Source: DATLFP01 sp035540955 (GTDB taxonomy: Bacteria; Actinomycetota; Acidimicrobiia; Acidimicrobiales; CADCSY01). From it: a stretch of DNA of 64,000 nucleotides. The DNA is taken from contig DATLFP010000252.1 of assembly GCA_035540955.1 (NCBI GenBank), positions 62,001-126,000 on the forward strand. Direction: 5' to 3'. Both the position numbers and the translations under genes were made by a program. Below, piece by piece: positions 17,796-26,268 of the stretch (positions within the stretch are counted from its first letter, which is position 1; every line of letters starts with the position of its first letter). The notes beneath the pieces are model-generated. The model searched no databases. It was given only the letters and a program-made list of their open reading frames with translations, and was not told where the DNA came from.

Positions 17796-18553
17796 CCTCG
17801 CCGCGGTCGGCGCGCACGTATGCGGCGCTCGTGCGCCTCTATCCGCCGTCGTTCCGTCAGCACTACGGCAACGACCTCGTGCAGCACTTCCGCGATCTCG
17901 CGTCCGACCGCGGCATCCGAGCGGCGTGGACTCGCTCGGCGCTCGACCTGCTCGTCACCGTGCCCCGCTACCGACTGGAGACCATCATGCACTCGCGACT
18001 GAGCAGCGCCGTCCTCGGCGTCACGATCGTGCTCCTCGCCACCGCCGGCATCGTGAGCGTCGTTGTCGGGCTGATGCCCGGCGTCGCCTTCCTCGCGCTG
18101 GCTGTCGCCCTCGCCTCCGGACAACGCAGCCGGCTGGCGCGTGCCATCAGGGTGCCGGACGAGGACCGCCGCCGCCGTCGGTTCTGGATGGCGACGGCAC
18201 TCGCGATCGTCTTCCTCGCCACGCTGGTGAGCTACGCGGCCGAGAGCAGGGGTGAGGAGATCGGCGATGCCAGCCTGCTGCTCCACAACGCGGTCGGGCT
18301 CGCGGCGATGGTGGGCGCCCTCACCTTCCTCGTCCTCGGCCTGGCGACGCCCCGCTCCGGCGGGCGGCCCTGGCTGCCGGCGGGCATCACCGCGCTGGCC
18401 GTCGCCCTCGCGATCCCCGCCATCGACGGCGGCGAGCTGAGCGAGGGCTGGTGGATGGTCATGGCGGTCGCCGGCGTGGCCGGGATCGGCCTCGTGGTGG
18501 CCGCCGCGCTCGCCGCCTACACGGCGACGCCCACCGGGGCCGTCAGGGGCTGA
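17792..18553 (+). CDS. Membrane protein paired with PadR (permease-prefix-like N-terminus)
   Basis: 253-residue membrane protein. The N-terminus (YAALVRLYPPSFRQHYGNDLVQHFRDL) matches the short soluble domain that often follows PadR regulators and precedes membrane segments in permease-prefix (HAAS-like) proteins. Two helices follow near 70-110, then about four more. No transporter motif is seen. GTG at 17792 overlaps the PadR stop by 4 bp, so the pair is cotranslated and PadR probably controls it. Function unknown. Confidence 0.75.
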   Translation: MTSPRSARTYAALVRLYPPSFRQHYGNDLVQHFRDLASDRGIRAAWTRSALDLLVTVPRYRLETIMHSRLSSAVLGVTIVLLATAGIVSVVVGLMPGVAFLALAVALASGQRSRLARAIRVPDEDRRRRRFWMATALAIVFLATLVSYAAESRGEEIGDASLLLHNAVGLAAMVGALTFLVLGLATPRSGGRPWLPAGITALAVALAIPAIDGGELSEGWWMVMAVAGVAGIGLVVAAALAAYTATPTGAVRG

Positions 18554-18565
18554 GCCCGCTCGCGC

Positions 18566-18594
18566 TTGACAGGGTCAGGGTCGGCCTCAATACT
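18566..18594 (+). promoter_or_regulatory. Sigma-70-type promoter of the ArsR operon
   Basis: TTGACA (18566-18571), 17-bp spacer, AATACT (18589-18594). The start codon A at 18601 is 7 nt after the -10 box, so transcription probably begins at the start codon itself. Confidence 0.75.
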
Positions 18595-18611
18595 GAACCA
18601 ATGAGTTCAGT
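18592..18611 (+). promoter_or_regulatory. ArsR-type operator overlapping -10 and start codon
   Basis: Perfect dyad ACTGAAC-N6-GTTCAGT at 18592-18598 and 18605-18611, spanning the end of the -10 box and the first codons of the ArsR gene. Its position suits autorepression. Confidence 0.65.
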
Positions 18612-18936
18612 AACATCGGTCGCGCGGACCATGGCCGCGCTTGCCGACCCGACGAGGGTGGAGATCGTCGATCGCCTGAGTGCAGGCCCGGCGTCGGTCA
18701 CCGAGCTGGCGGGTGACTTCCCGATGTCGCTGCGCGGGGTGCTCAAGCACGTGCACGTGCTCGAGGATGCCGGGCTCGTCCACACGCAGAAGCGCGGCCG
18801 CGTTCGGCAGTGCCAGCTGCGGCCGACCGCCCTCGCGGCGACGGCCCGCTGGCTGGAAGAGCGGCGACACCGTTGGGAGCGCCGCCTCGATCACCTCGAG
18901 GACTACCTGCGAGACAACGACGAGGAGAGCTCATGA
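18601..18936 (+). CDS. ArsR-family HTH regulator
   Basis: Winged-helix regulator of 111 residues: MAALADPTRVEIVDRLSAGP, recognition region LAGDFPMSLRGVLKHVHVLEDAGLV, wing TQKRGRVRQCQLRP, C-terminal LEERRHRWERRLDHLEDYL. No metal-binding Cys pair, so it belongs to the ArsR subgroup coupled to SRPBCC (AHSA1) proteins. ATG at 18601 is supported by the promoter spacing. Overlaps the following gene in ATGA. Confidence 0.9.
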   Translation: MSSVTSVARTMAALADPTRVEIVDRLSAGPASVTELAGDFPMSLRGVLKHVHVLEDAGLVHTQKRGRVRQCQLRPTALAATARWLEERRHRWERRLDHLEDYLRDNDEESS

Positions 18937-19370
18937 GCGAGAGCACCACCCTGCGGATCGAGCGCGTCTTCAACGCGCGGCCACGCGCCGTCTTCCGGGC
19001 GTGGACCACTCGAGAGGCGATGGAGGAGTGGTACCGAGATGGCGAAGACTTCGTCGCTCGCGTCACCGAGCTCGATGTCCGCGTCGGGGGTCGCTACCGG
19101 GTCGAGTTCGGCCCGTCCGGCCAGGAGCCGTTCGTCGAGTACGGCGAGTACCTCGAGATCGACCCGCCACATCGGTTGGTGATGACCGAGGCGCTGGAGG
19201 GCGTCGACTCGCCGTGGGCGGGGACGCGCGTCACCGTCGAGCTCGAGGAGGTCGACGGCAAGACCCGGCTCACGATGACCCACTCGGAGTTCCCCACGGC
19301 CGGACATCGCGACATCGCGGCCAGCGGTTGGCCCGGCTTCCTCGACCGAATCGAGTCGCTGGTGCAATGA
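18933..19370 (+). CDS. SRPBCC/AHSA1-like protein
   Basis: START/SRPBCC-fold protein of 145 residues, AHSA1 (Aha1 C-terminal-like) family. RVFNARPRAVFRAWTTREAMEEWY, VRVGGRYRVEFG, then RLTMTHSEFPTAGHRDIAASGWPGFLDRIE split over about 110-140: the standard layout. These bind hydrophobic ligands; paired ArsR-AHSA1 operons are common in actinobacteria. ATG within the ArsR stop codon (ATGA) shows translational coupling. Confidence 0.88.
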   Translation: MSESTTLRIERVFNARPRAVFRAWTTREAMEEWYRDGEDFVARVTELDVRVGGRYRVEFGPSGQEPFVEYGEYLEIDPPHRLVMTEALEGVDSPWAGTRVTVELEEVDGKTRLTMTHSEFPTAGHRDIAASGWPGFLDRIESLVQ

Positions 19371-19391
19371 CGAGGGCGCTGGGTCCCTCGC

Positions 19392-22300
19392 TCAGATGGT
19401 CGATGTGGAGTGTTCGGCCAGCGCTGACCGCAGGCGTTGACTGTCTGGTCGAGTGAGGAGCCAGAGACCGTGACCGGCGGAGATGCCGATGGAGGCGGTG
19501 GGCTGCAGCACGCTCTCGGCCTCCTGGCGCTCTCCCTCGGCGAGGGCGGCCGCGGCGAGGACCTCCGAGGCGAGGGCGGCAACCCCGGCGTCGGTGAGCG
19601 AGGTCATCGTCGAGAGGGCCTCCGTGGCGAGACGCCTTGCCTCGGTGCTGTTGTCTCGGTCGAGCTCGACCCAGCCTGCAAGGGCCCGTGCAAGCGCTGA
19701 CTCTGCGGCGGCGCCGAGGTCGGCAAAGGCGGACGTGGCGGCGTCGAGATGGCGGCGGGCGGCGTCGAGCTCGCCGCGTCCACGGGCGACGAGGCCTCGG
19801 CCGAGGGTTGCGAGGGCCGTTCCCCAACGGCTCCGACCGATGGCGATGGATGCCATGTGTGCGTCGTCGGCGCCCCGGAGGTCGCCCGCGGCCTGTCGCA
19901 CGAACCCGAGACGGGAGAGGGCCCACTGCCGGTAGCTCGGGATGTCGAGGGTCTCGGTGAGACGGAGGATGGCCTCGGCGTCTCTGGCCGCGTCATCGAG
20001 CCTTCCCTCGAGCTCGGCGACGGTGAGCAGGGCGGTGCGAGCCTCGATGCTGAGCGTGGGGTCTCCGAGCTCGTCGAACCGTCTGACGGCGCTGGCGGCG
20101 AGGTCGGCGGCTTGCTCGTTGCGGCCCAGTCGCAGCATCGTGCCGGCGGCGAGCATCTCGGCGGTGCCGACGAACCAGGGCTCTTCGGTGGCGGCGGCCG
20201 CAGCCATCCCGTCCTCGACGAGTCGCAGCTGGAGGTCGACGTCCCAGCCTCGTTGGGTCAGGTTGACGCGCAGCAGCATCGCCTTGGCCGTGGCAATGGG
20301 ATCGCCGGCGTCGATGACGTCGTCCATCGCCGCCTCGAGGTCGACGCCGGCGTGGATCTCGGCGATGACCGCGCGGTGGCCTGACGCGTTTGCCAGGTAG
20401 TAGGCCCACCAGATCTCGACGAGACCACGTTCAGCGGGTGCAGCCTCCCCCTCGACTTCGAGAGCCCGCCGGCAGAAGCGGGCGCCTTCGGGCCAGTCGC
20501 CGATCAGGAACCAGAGCCATGCCAGGTCGTCGCAGTAGCGGAGGGCGGCGGCGGCGGCGTTCGTCTGGTCGAGCCAGCCGAGAGTGGACCAGAGGTTGTC
20601 GATGTCGGGCGCGAGCTCACGGCGCACGACGAGCGCTTCGCCCGAACGCATGCGGGGTTCGGCGTGTTCGGCAAGCTGCCGGTAGTACTCGGCGTGGCGG
20701 TGCCGAAGCATGCTGACATCGCCGTCGAGGCGTTCTCGGGCGTAGTGCGACAGCGTCTGCAGCATGCGGTATCGGGGCTGGTCACCGTGGCTGTCCGGAA
20801 CGACGAGGGACCGCTCCACCAGCCGTCCCAGCAGGTCGAGGATGGCTGGTCGTGGAAGGTCCTCGTCTGCGCAGATCGCTTCTGCGGCGTGCAGGCTCCA
20901 TCCTCCGGTGAACACCGAGAGCCGTCCGAAGAGCCGGCGCTCGTCGTCGGAGAGCAGCTCGTAGCTCCAGTCGACCACGGCCCGCAGCGTCTGCTGCCGG
21001 GGGAGAACGGTGCGGGCGCCGCCGGTCAGCAGCTGGAAGCGGTCGTCGAGGCGGTCGGCGATCTGTGTGAGCGGTAGTGCGCGGGCCCGGCCGGCGGCGA
21101 GCTCGATCGCCAGGGGCAGCCCGTCCAGCCGTTCGCAGATGCGCTCGACAACTGACAGGGCGACCTCGTCGATATCGAGGTCAGGGCGGACCGCTCGGGC
21201 TCGGGTCAGGAAGAGGTCAGTGGCTGCCTGGGGATCGAGCGAGCCGAGTGGGAACAAGGTCTCGCCCGACACGCCGAGAGGCTCGCGGCTGGTGGCGAGA
21301 ACGCGAAGGTGGGGCGAGCGTCCGAGGAGCTCGGCGACGACCTCCGCAACCCGCTCGACGACGTGCTCGCAGTTGTCGAGCACGAGCAGCACCGGGCGGT
21401 GGTCGAGCTGGTTGACGATGGCGGTGAGCGGTGAGCTTGCGCTCCCGGCAGGATGCTCGCTGGTGCGGGCGCCGAGGGCAGACGCGATCGCCGGCACCAC
21501 GCCTGCGGGGTCTCGCACCGACTCGAGGGCGACGAACCAGGACCCGCCGTCCGGCACCTGGAGCATCCCCACCTCGGTGGCGAGGCGGGTCTTTCCGGCT
21601 CCGCCGGGCCCGACAACCGTGACGAGGCGGTGCTCGACGAGCAGGGAGGTGAGGTCGTCACGCTCCCGGCTGCGACCGATGAGAGGGGTGAGCGGCTGGG
21701 CCAGGTTGCCCTTGATCGGCGGTGGGGCCACCGCCGCGAGGGTTTCGTCGTGGCCGAGGATGCGTGCTTCGAGCTCCTTGAGCGCGGGGCCGGGTTCGAC
21801 GCCGACCTCCTCGATCAGCGCTGACCGCGCCCGCTGATAGGCGCGCAGCGCGTCCGCCTGCCGTCCGGTGCGGTACAGCGCAAGCATGAGCAGCTCCCAG
21901 AACCGCTCGCGGGTGGGATGCTCGGCGACGAGCCCTTCGAGCTCGTTCGTGACCTCGTGCGCTCGTCCAACGGCGAGCAGGGCCTCCGCCCGCAGCTCGA
22001 TGGCCCGATGCCGGAGCTCGTGGAGGCGGCTTCGCTCGGGTGTGGCGATCTCTGCGGCGTCGACGTCGACGAGCGGGTCGCCTCGCCAGAGCTGGAGAGC
22101 CCGGTCGAGCAAGCGGGTTGCCGACGGCGCGTCACCCGCGTGGACGGCCTCGGCGCCCCGGTGGATGAGCTCGTCGAAGGCGTCGAGATCCAGCTGGCCG
22201 GGCTCGAGACCGAGCAGGTAGCCGGCCTCGACCGACCGGATCGCGTCCGATCCGAGCAACCGGCGGAGCTGAGAGACCTGCGCCTGCAGCGCGTTCGCGG

Positions 22301-22472
22301 GGTTGCCCGGCGGCTGGTCCCAGAGGCCGTCGATGAGCCGGTCGACGGACACGGGGCGACCACGTCCGAGCAGCAGGAGACTCAGCAGCGCGCGCTGCTT
22401 CGAGCCCCGCACGACCAGGTCGTCACCGTCCGTCGTCGTGACCTGCAGCGGCCCGAGCAGCCCGAACTGCAC
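19392..22472 (-). CDS. AfsR/SARP-like regulator with NB-ARC-type ATPase
   Basis: 1026-residue regulator. An OmpR-like winged helix (FGLLGPLQVTTTDGDDLVV, QVSQLRRLLG) at 1-90, BTAD domain to about 240 (GVEPGPALKELEARILGHDE), a STAND/NB-ARC ATPase from about 265 with Walker A VVGPGGAGKTRLA and Walker B VLLVLDNCEHV, then RDPAG and GLPLAIELAAGRARAL motifs, and a C-terminal TPR-like helical half. Proteins of this layout activate secondary metabolism or transport genes by binding direct heptamer repeats. GTG at 22472; TAGCGT (22481-22486) lies 8 nt upstream, so leaderless. Divergent from the MMPL gene, whose upstream region has three repeats at 11-bp pitch. Confidence 0.9.
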   Translation of the reverse strand: MQFGLLGPLQVTTTDGDDLVVRGSKQRALLSLLLLGRGRPVSVDRLIDGLWDQPPGNPANALQAQVSQLRRLLGSDAIRSVEAGYLLGLEPGQLDLDAFDELIHRGAEAVHAGDAPSATRLLDRALQLWRGDPLVDVDAAEIATPERSRLHELRHRAIELRAEALLAVGRAHEVTNELEGLVAEHPTRERFWELLMLALYRTGRQADALRAYQRARSALIEEVGVEPGPALKELEARILGHDETLAAVAPPPIKGNLAQPLTPLIGRSRERDDLTSLLVEHRLVTVVGPGGAGKTRLATEVGMLQVPDGGSWFVALESVRDPAGVVPAIASALGARTSEHPAGSASSPLTAIVNQLDHRPVLLVLDNCEHVVERVAEVVAELLGRSPHLRVLATSREPLGVSGETLFPLGSLDPQAATDLFLTRARAVRPDLDIDEVALSVVERICERLDGLPLAIELAAGRARALPLTQIADRLDDRFQLLTGGARTVLPRQQTLRAVVDWSYELLSDDERRLFGRLSVFTGGWSLHAAEAICADEDLPRPAILDLLGRLVERSLVVPDSHGDQPRYRMLQTLSHYARERLDGDVSMLRHRHAEYYRQLAEHAEPRMRSGEALVVRRELAPDIDNLWSTLGWLDQTNAAAAALRYCDDLAWLWFLIGDWPEGARFCRRALEVEGEAAPAERGLVEIWWAYYLANASGHRAVIAEIHAGVDLEAAMDDVIDAGDPIATAKAMLLRVNLTQRGWDVDLQLRLVEDGMAAAAATEEPWFVGTAEMLAAGTMLRLGRNEQAADLAASAVRRFDELGDPTLSIEARTALLTVAELEGRLDDAARDAEAILRLTETLDIPSYRQWALSRLGFVRQAAGDLRGADDAHMASIAIGRSRWGTALATLGRGLVARGRGELDAARRHLDAATSAFADLGAAAESALARALAGWVELDRDNSTEARRLATEALSTMTSLTDAGVAALASEVLAAAALAEGERQEAESVLQPTASIGISAGHGLWLLTRPDSQRLRSALAEHSTSTI

Positions 22473-22513
22473 GCCCGGAGACGCTAGGACAGCGACCGCG
22501 TCCTGAGGCGCCG

Positions 22514-22542
22514 CCTCAGCGCGTCCTCAGCGCCTCCTCAGG
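22514..22542 (+). promoter_or_regulatory. Candidate SARP-binding direct repeats
   Basis: CCTCAGCG at 22514-22521 and 22525-22532 and CCTCAGG at 22536-22542 repeat every 11 bp, i.e. 7-bp units with 4-bp spacers on one face of DNA, as known for SARP operators. They lie between the SARP gene and the MMPL gene. Confidence 0.6.
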
Positions 22543-22601
22543 AGGTTCCTCGACGCTCCCTTCGCGGCCCGGCGGTCGGGCCGGGACCCTGGGAGGGAAC
22601 G

Positions 22602-24725
22602 ATGTTCGCAAAGTGTGGAAGGTTCGCGTATCGCCGACGGCGCCTGATCGTGGGCGCATGGCTCGCGTTGCTGATCGTCGGCATGACCGTCGGAAGCGGG
22701 GTGATGGCCCGCTTCTCGACCGCCATGGATGGCGCCAGAGGGAGCGAGTCGGAGCGGGTTCACCACCTGGTCCACGAGCTGCGCCCGCATGGCCGCTCGG
22801 TCGTGGCGGTGGTCGAGGCCGACGTCGATGATCCGGTGGTGCGCGAGCAGGTCTCGGCGGCGGCGGCCGAGATCCGCCGGGCCGACGGAGTGGCCGCCGT
22901 GTTGGACCGCTACTCCGGCGGCAAGGAGCGTCTCACGTCCACGGACGGCCAGGCATCGCTTGTGGTGGTCGTCCTCGAGGGCGACCTGGAACACGTCGCC
23001 GAGCACCGCGTGGCAGTCACGGTGCGGGAGCGGATGAAGGAGATCACCGCCGCCAGCGTCAAGGTCGGCGGGCCCACGCTCGTCGATGAGGAGTTCGCCG
23101 AGGCGATCGAGCGTGACCTGCGCAAGGGCGAGTCGATGGCGCTCCCGGTGGCGTTCGTCGCGATGATCTTCATCTTCGGCGGTGTGCTCGTCGCGGGCCT
23201 GCCGCTGCTCGTGGCCCTCGTCTCGGTGGCCGGGATGATGCTCGTGTTGCTGGGCCTGACCCATGTCACCGACGTCTCCGCGTACGCGTTGAACGTGGTG
23301 TTCATGTTCGGGATCGGGCTGGGCATCGACTACGGCTTGCTCGTGGTCAGCCGCGTTCGCGAGGAGAAGGCCGCGGGGCTCGACGTCGCCGCCGCCATCG
23401 AGCGCACGGTCGCCACCGCCGGACGGACCGTCGCGTTCTCCGCCATGACCGTCGCCGTCGCGCTCTGCGGGCTCTTCGCCTTCGGCACTCCGGTGTTCGA
23501 GTCCTTCGCGATCGCCGGCATCGGTGTCGTGCTGCTCAGCATGGCGGCATCGGTCACCTTCCTGCCGGCCCTGCTGGCGGTGACCTGGAAGCGCGTCAAG
23601 CCCGCACGCTCGCGAGCGGCCGACGACGGGTTCTTCTACCGGCTCGCTGCCGCCGTGCAGCGCCGCGCGCTGCCGGTCGCCGGCGGTGTGGCCGTCCTCC
23701 TCATCGCGCTTGGCGCCCCCTTCCTCGGCGCACGCTTCGAGAACGGCGACGCCCGCTCCCTTCCCTCGGGCTCAGAGGCCCGGGCCGTCGCCCTCACCGT
23801 TGCGGAGCGCTTCCCGTCGCACGGCGCCGACCCGGTGCTCGTCGTCGCCGAAGCAGCCCAGGACCAACCAGCGTTGATCCGCTACATGGCGGCCCTCGCC
23901 GAGCGCGACGGCGTCGCCGCGGTCAGCTCCTGGACGGCGGAGGAGCAGGGTGTCACGGTGGTCGAGGTCGTGCCCGAGGGCGCCAGCCAGGGCGACCACG
24001 CCCAGCGTCTTGTCCGCCAGATCCGCGACGACCGGCCCGGCTTCGCCACCGAGGTCGGCGGCACGGCCGCACTGCTGGTCGACACCAAGGCGAACATCGC
24101 CTCCCGGCTCCCGATCGCCTTCGCCGTCATCGCCGCCGCGACCTTCGTGCTGCTCTTCCTGATGACCGGCTCGCTTGCCGTGCCGCTCAAGGCGATCGCC
24201 ATGAACGTGCTGTCGCTCGGCGCCACCTTCGGCGGGCTCATCCTCGTCTTCCAGAACGGCCACCTGTCGGGCGTTCTCGGGTTCGAACCCGTGGGCTCGG
24301 TCGACCTGTTCATGCCGGTGCTCATCTTCATCTTCGCCTTCGGGCTCTCCATGGACTACGAGGTCTTCCTCCTTGCTCGCATCAAGGAGGCGTACGACGA
24401 GACCGGAGACAACGACCTCGCGGTCCGACTCGGACTGCAGCGCAGCGGCAGGATCGTCACGTCGGCGGCGCTCCTCATCGTCGTCGTCTTCGCCGGGTTC
24501 GCCAGCGGCGAGGTGCTCGGCATCAAGCAGCTCGGCTTCGGGCTCGCCCTCGCCGTCATCGTCGACGCCACCGTCGTCCGATCGGTCCTCGTGCCCGCCA
24601 CCATGCAGCTGCTCGGAGACCGGAACTGGTGGGCACCCCGCCCGCTACGGCGGCTCCACGATCGGTTCGGCATCAGCGAGGCCGAGCCGGTGGTCGTTCG
24701 GGCGGCCGAGATGGTCACCGCCTGA
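22602..24725 (+). CDS. MMPL/RND-family membrane transporter
   Basis: Inner-membrane RND-superfamily exporter, 707 residues, MmpL type with two repeated halves: one N-terminal helix (RLIVGAWLALLIVGMTVGSGV), an extracellular loop, five helices with VFMFGIGLGIDYGLLVVSRVREE (about 240), then the second half with IFAFGLSMDYEVFLLARIKEAYDETGD (about 580), the Asp-Tyr pairs being the proton relay. Exports lipids, peptides or drugs; substrate unknown. ATG with GGGAGG about 6 nt upstream. Probably controlled by the divergent SARP-like regulator. A strong terminator follows. Confidence 0.92.
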   Translation: MFAKCGRFAYRRRRLIVGAWLALLIVGMTVGSGVMARFSTAMDGARGSESERVHHLVHELRPHGRSVVAVVEADVDDPVVREQVSAAAAEIRRADGVAAVLDRYSGGKERLTSTDGQASLVVVVLEGDLEHVAEHRVAVTVRERMKEITAASVKVGGPTLVDEEFAEAIERDLRKGESMALPVAFVAMIFIFGGVLVAGLPLLVALVSVAGMMLVLLGLTHVTDVSAYALNVVFMFGIGLGIDYGLLVVSRVREEKAAGLDVAAAIERTVATAGRTVAFSAMTVAVALCGLFAFGTPVFESFAIAGIGVVLLSMAASVTFLPALLAVTWKRVKPARSRAADDGFFYRLAAAVQRRALPVAGGVAVLLIALGAPFLGARFENGDARSLPSGSEARAVALTVAERFPSHGADPVLVVAEAAQDQPALIRYMAALAERDGVAAVSSWTAEEQGVTVVEVVPEGASQGDHAQRLVRQIRDDRPGFATEVGGTAALLVDTKANIASRLPIAFAVIAAATFVLLFLMTGSLAVPLKAIAMNVLSLGATFGGLILVFQNGHLSGVLGFEPVGSVDLFMPVLIFIFAFGLSMDYEVFLLARIKEAYDETGDNDLAVRLGLQRSGRIVTSAALLIVVVFAGFASGEVLGIKQLGFGLALAVIVDATVVRSVLVPATMQLLGDRNWWAPRPLRRLHDRFGISEAEPVVVRAAEMVTA

Positions 24726-24746
24726 CGCACCGGCCTCCCAGGGCGA

Positions 24747-24777
24747 GCAGGGCCAGCGGCCGAGCCGCTGGCCCTGC
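24747..24777 (+). terminator. Terminator after the MMPL gene
   Basis: Perfect 14-bp stem (24747-24760 with 24764-24777) with a 3-base loop CGA, 21 bp after the stop codon; no U-tract. Confidence 0.8.
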
Positions 24778-24869
24778 CTCGCGTCTGCCTCGACGGTGGC
24801 GCCTGCGGTAGGTCTGCTCCGGACGCAACCCGGGCCGAGGTGACCCCTCGCCTGCGAACGACGGAGAGG

Positions 24870-25403
24870 TCAGCGCGTCGTAGGGAGGAAGGCAGCCATC
24901 ACGTCGGCGGCGATCTCGTCGGGACCACGCTGAGTCGTGTCGACCTCGAGGTCGATGACCGGGAGCACGTCGTCGAGCGCTCGAAGCCGATCGTTCGAGT
25001 CCCGGACGAACTTCGGATCCCTCGAGATGCCTCGGCGGGGATCATCGTGGACACGGGCGATGGCGACCTCGGCCGTGACCCGGAGCAGGATGTGGTGAAC
25101 CTCGACGTCGGGGTGCAGCGCGCGCCGGAGGATCTCGAACCCGTCGGATTCGAAGAACGGGCCGTGCGAGATGACGACGTCGACGCCCGCGTCGAACCAC
25201 GATCGAACGAGCCCGGCGGTGGCGACTGCCGCGCGCCGCCAGAACTCGTGCAGGTCGTCTCCGCCGCACTGCATGAAGGCGACGTCGTCCATGTCGACGT
25301 CGGCCGCGATCATGTCGCTCCTCCTCACGAGCTGCGCGACCCGGCTGGCCACCGTGCTCTTGCCGGCGCCGATGGGCCCCACGAGTACGAGGAGATGGGC
25401 CAT
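24870..25403 (-). CDS. P-loop kinase of the AAA/adenylate-kinase-like fold
   Basis: Nucleotide-binding protein of 177 residues. Walker A VGPIGAGKSTVASRVA at about 8-23, a possible acceptor motif AADVDMDD near 34, and LRVTAEVAIARVHDDPRRGISRD, a kinase lid with several Arg, near 110. It resembles small metabolite or antibiotic kinases (chloramphenicol-phosphotransferase/zeta-like fold). Substrate is unknown. Minus strand, divergent from the AlaX gene. No neighbour hints at a role. Confidence 0.7.
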   Translation of the reverse strand: MAHLLVLVGPIGAGKSTVASRVAQLVRRSDMIAADVDMDDVAFMQCGGDDLHEFWRRAAVATAGLVRSWFDAGVDVVISHGPFFESDGFEILRRALHPDVEVHHILLRVTAEVAIARVHDDPRRGISRDPKFVRDSNDRLRALDDVLPVIDLEVDTTQRGPDEIAADVMAAFLPTTR

Positions 25404-25545
25404 GAGCGCATCGTGCCGGACCGGCTGGGCGCTGTCACGCTCACCACCACCAGCGGCAGGCAGTCAGGCGTGGCGTCACACGACGTCCTGCGTGCCGGTC
25501 CACCGCGACGGCGCTCACCGGCGGCCGGCTTGCCAGAATGGCGTC

Positions 25546-26268
25546 GTGCCGACCGATCTCCTCTACCTGCGGGACGCCGAGCTGCGGGCGTTCGACACCG
25601 TGGTGACCGGGATGGTGGACGGCGGGGTGGTCCTCGCGGAGACGGCGTTCTATGTCACGGGCGGCGGCCAGCCCCACGACACCGGCACCCTCGCGTGGGC
25701 GGGCGGGTCGGCGACGGTGGTCGACGTGCGCAAGGACCGCGACACCGGCGAGGTCGTCCACGTGCTCGACGGTGACGGGCCGGCCGTGGGCACCGCGGTC
25801 CACGGCGAGGTCGACTGGGACCGGCGCTTCGGGCTCATGCGCACCCACACCGCCCTGCACGTGCTGTGCGGGGTGATCTGGAACGAGTACAAGGTGGCGG
25901 TGACCGGCGGCAACATGGAGCCGCTGTCGGCTCGGATGGACTTCGAGTTCGACCCGCTGCCCGAGGGGTTCAAGGACACCATCGAGCGGCGGGTGAACGA
26001 GGAGCTGGTGGCGGCCCGGCCCGTCCGCGTCGAGTTCCTCCCCCGGGAGACCGCCGTCGAGGACGAGGACCTGATCCGGACCAAGGTCAACCTGATCCCG
26101 GAGTCGGTGCGGGAGATCCGGGTGGTCGACATCGTCGGCCTCGACAAGCAGGCCGACGGCGGGACCCACGTGGCGAGCACCGACCAGGTCGGCCGGATCC
26201 GGGTCACCAAGACCGAGTCGAAGGGCAAGGGCAACAAGCGCATCCGCATCGAGGTTGTCGATGCCTGA
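25546..26268 (+). CDS. Alanyl-tRNA editing protein AlaX-like
   Basis: Free-standing trans-editing hydrolase that clears mischarged Ser/Gly-tRNA-Ala; 240 residues. The N-terminal half has the GGGQPHDTG strand; the zinc site is HTALH (His101, His105) plus His208 in DGGTH. The fourth ligand, Cys in the usual CGGTH, is Asp204 here, a substitution I believe occurs in other actinobacterial members. GTG at 25546 is the first in-frame start that keeps the opening TDLLYLRDAELRAF; the earlier ATG at 25538 is out of frame. Overlaps larE by 8 bp. Confidence 0.87.
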   Translation: MPTDLLYLRDAELRAFDTVVTGMVDGGVVLAETAFYVTGGGQPHDTGTLAWAGGSATVVDVRKDRDTGEVVHVLDGDGPAVGTAVHGEVDWDRRFGLMRTHTALHVLCGVIWNEYKVAVTGGNMEPLSARMDFEFDPLPEGFKDTIERRVNEELVAARPVRVEFLPRETAVEDEDLIRTKVNLIPESVREIRVVDIVGLDKQADGGTHVASTDQVGRIRVTKTESKGKGNKRIRIEVVDA

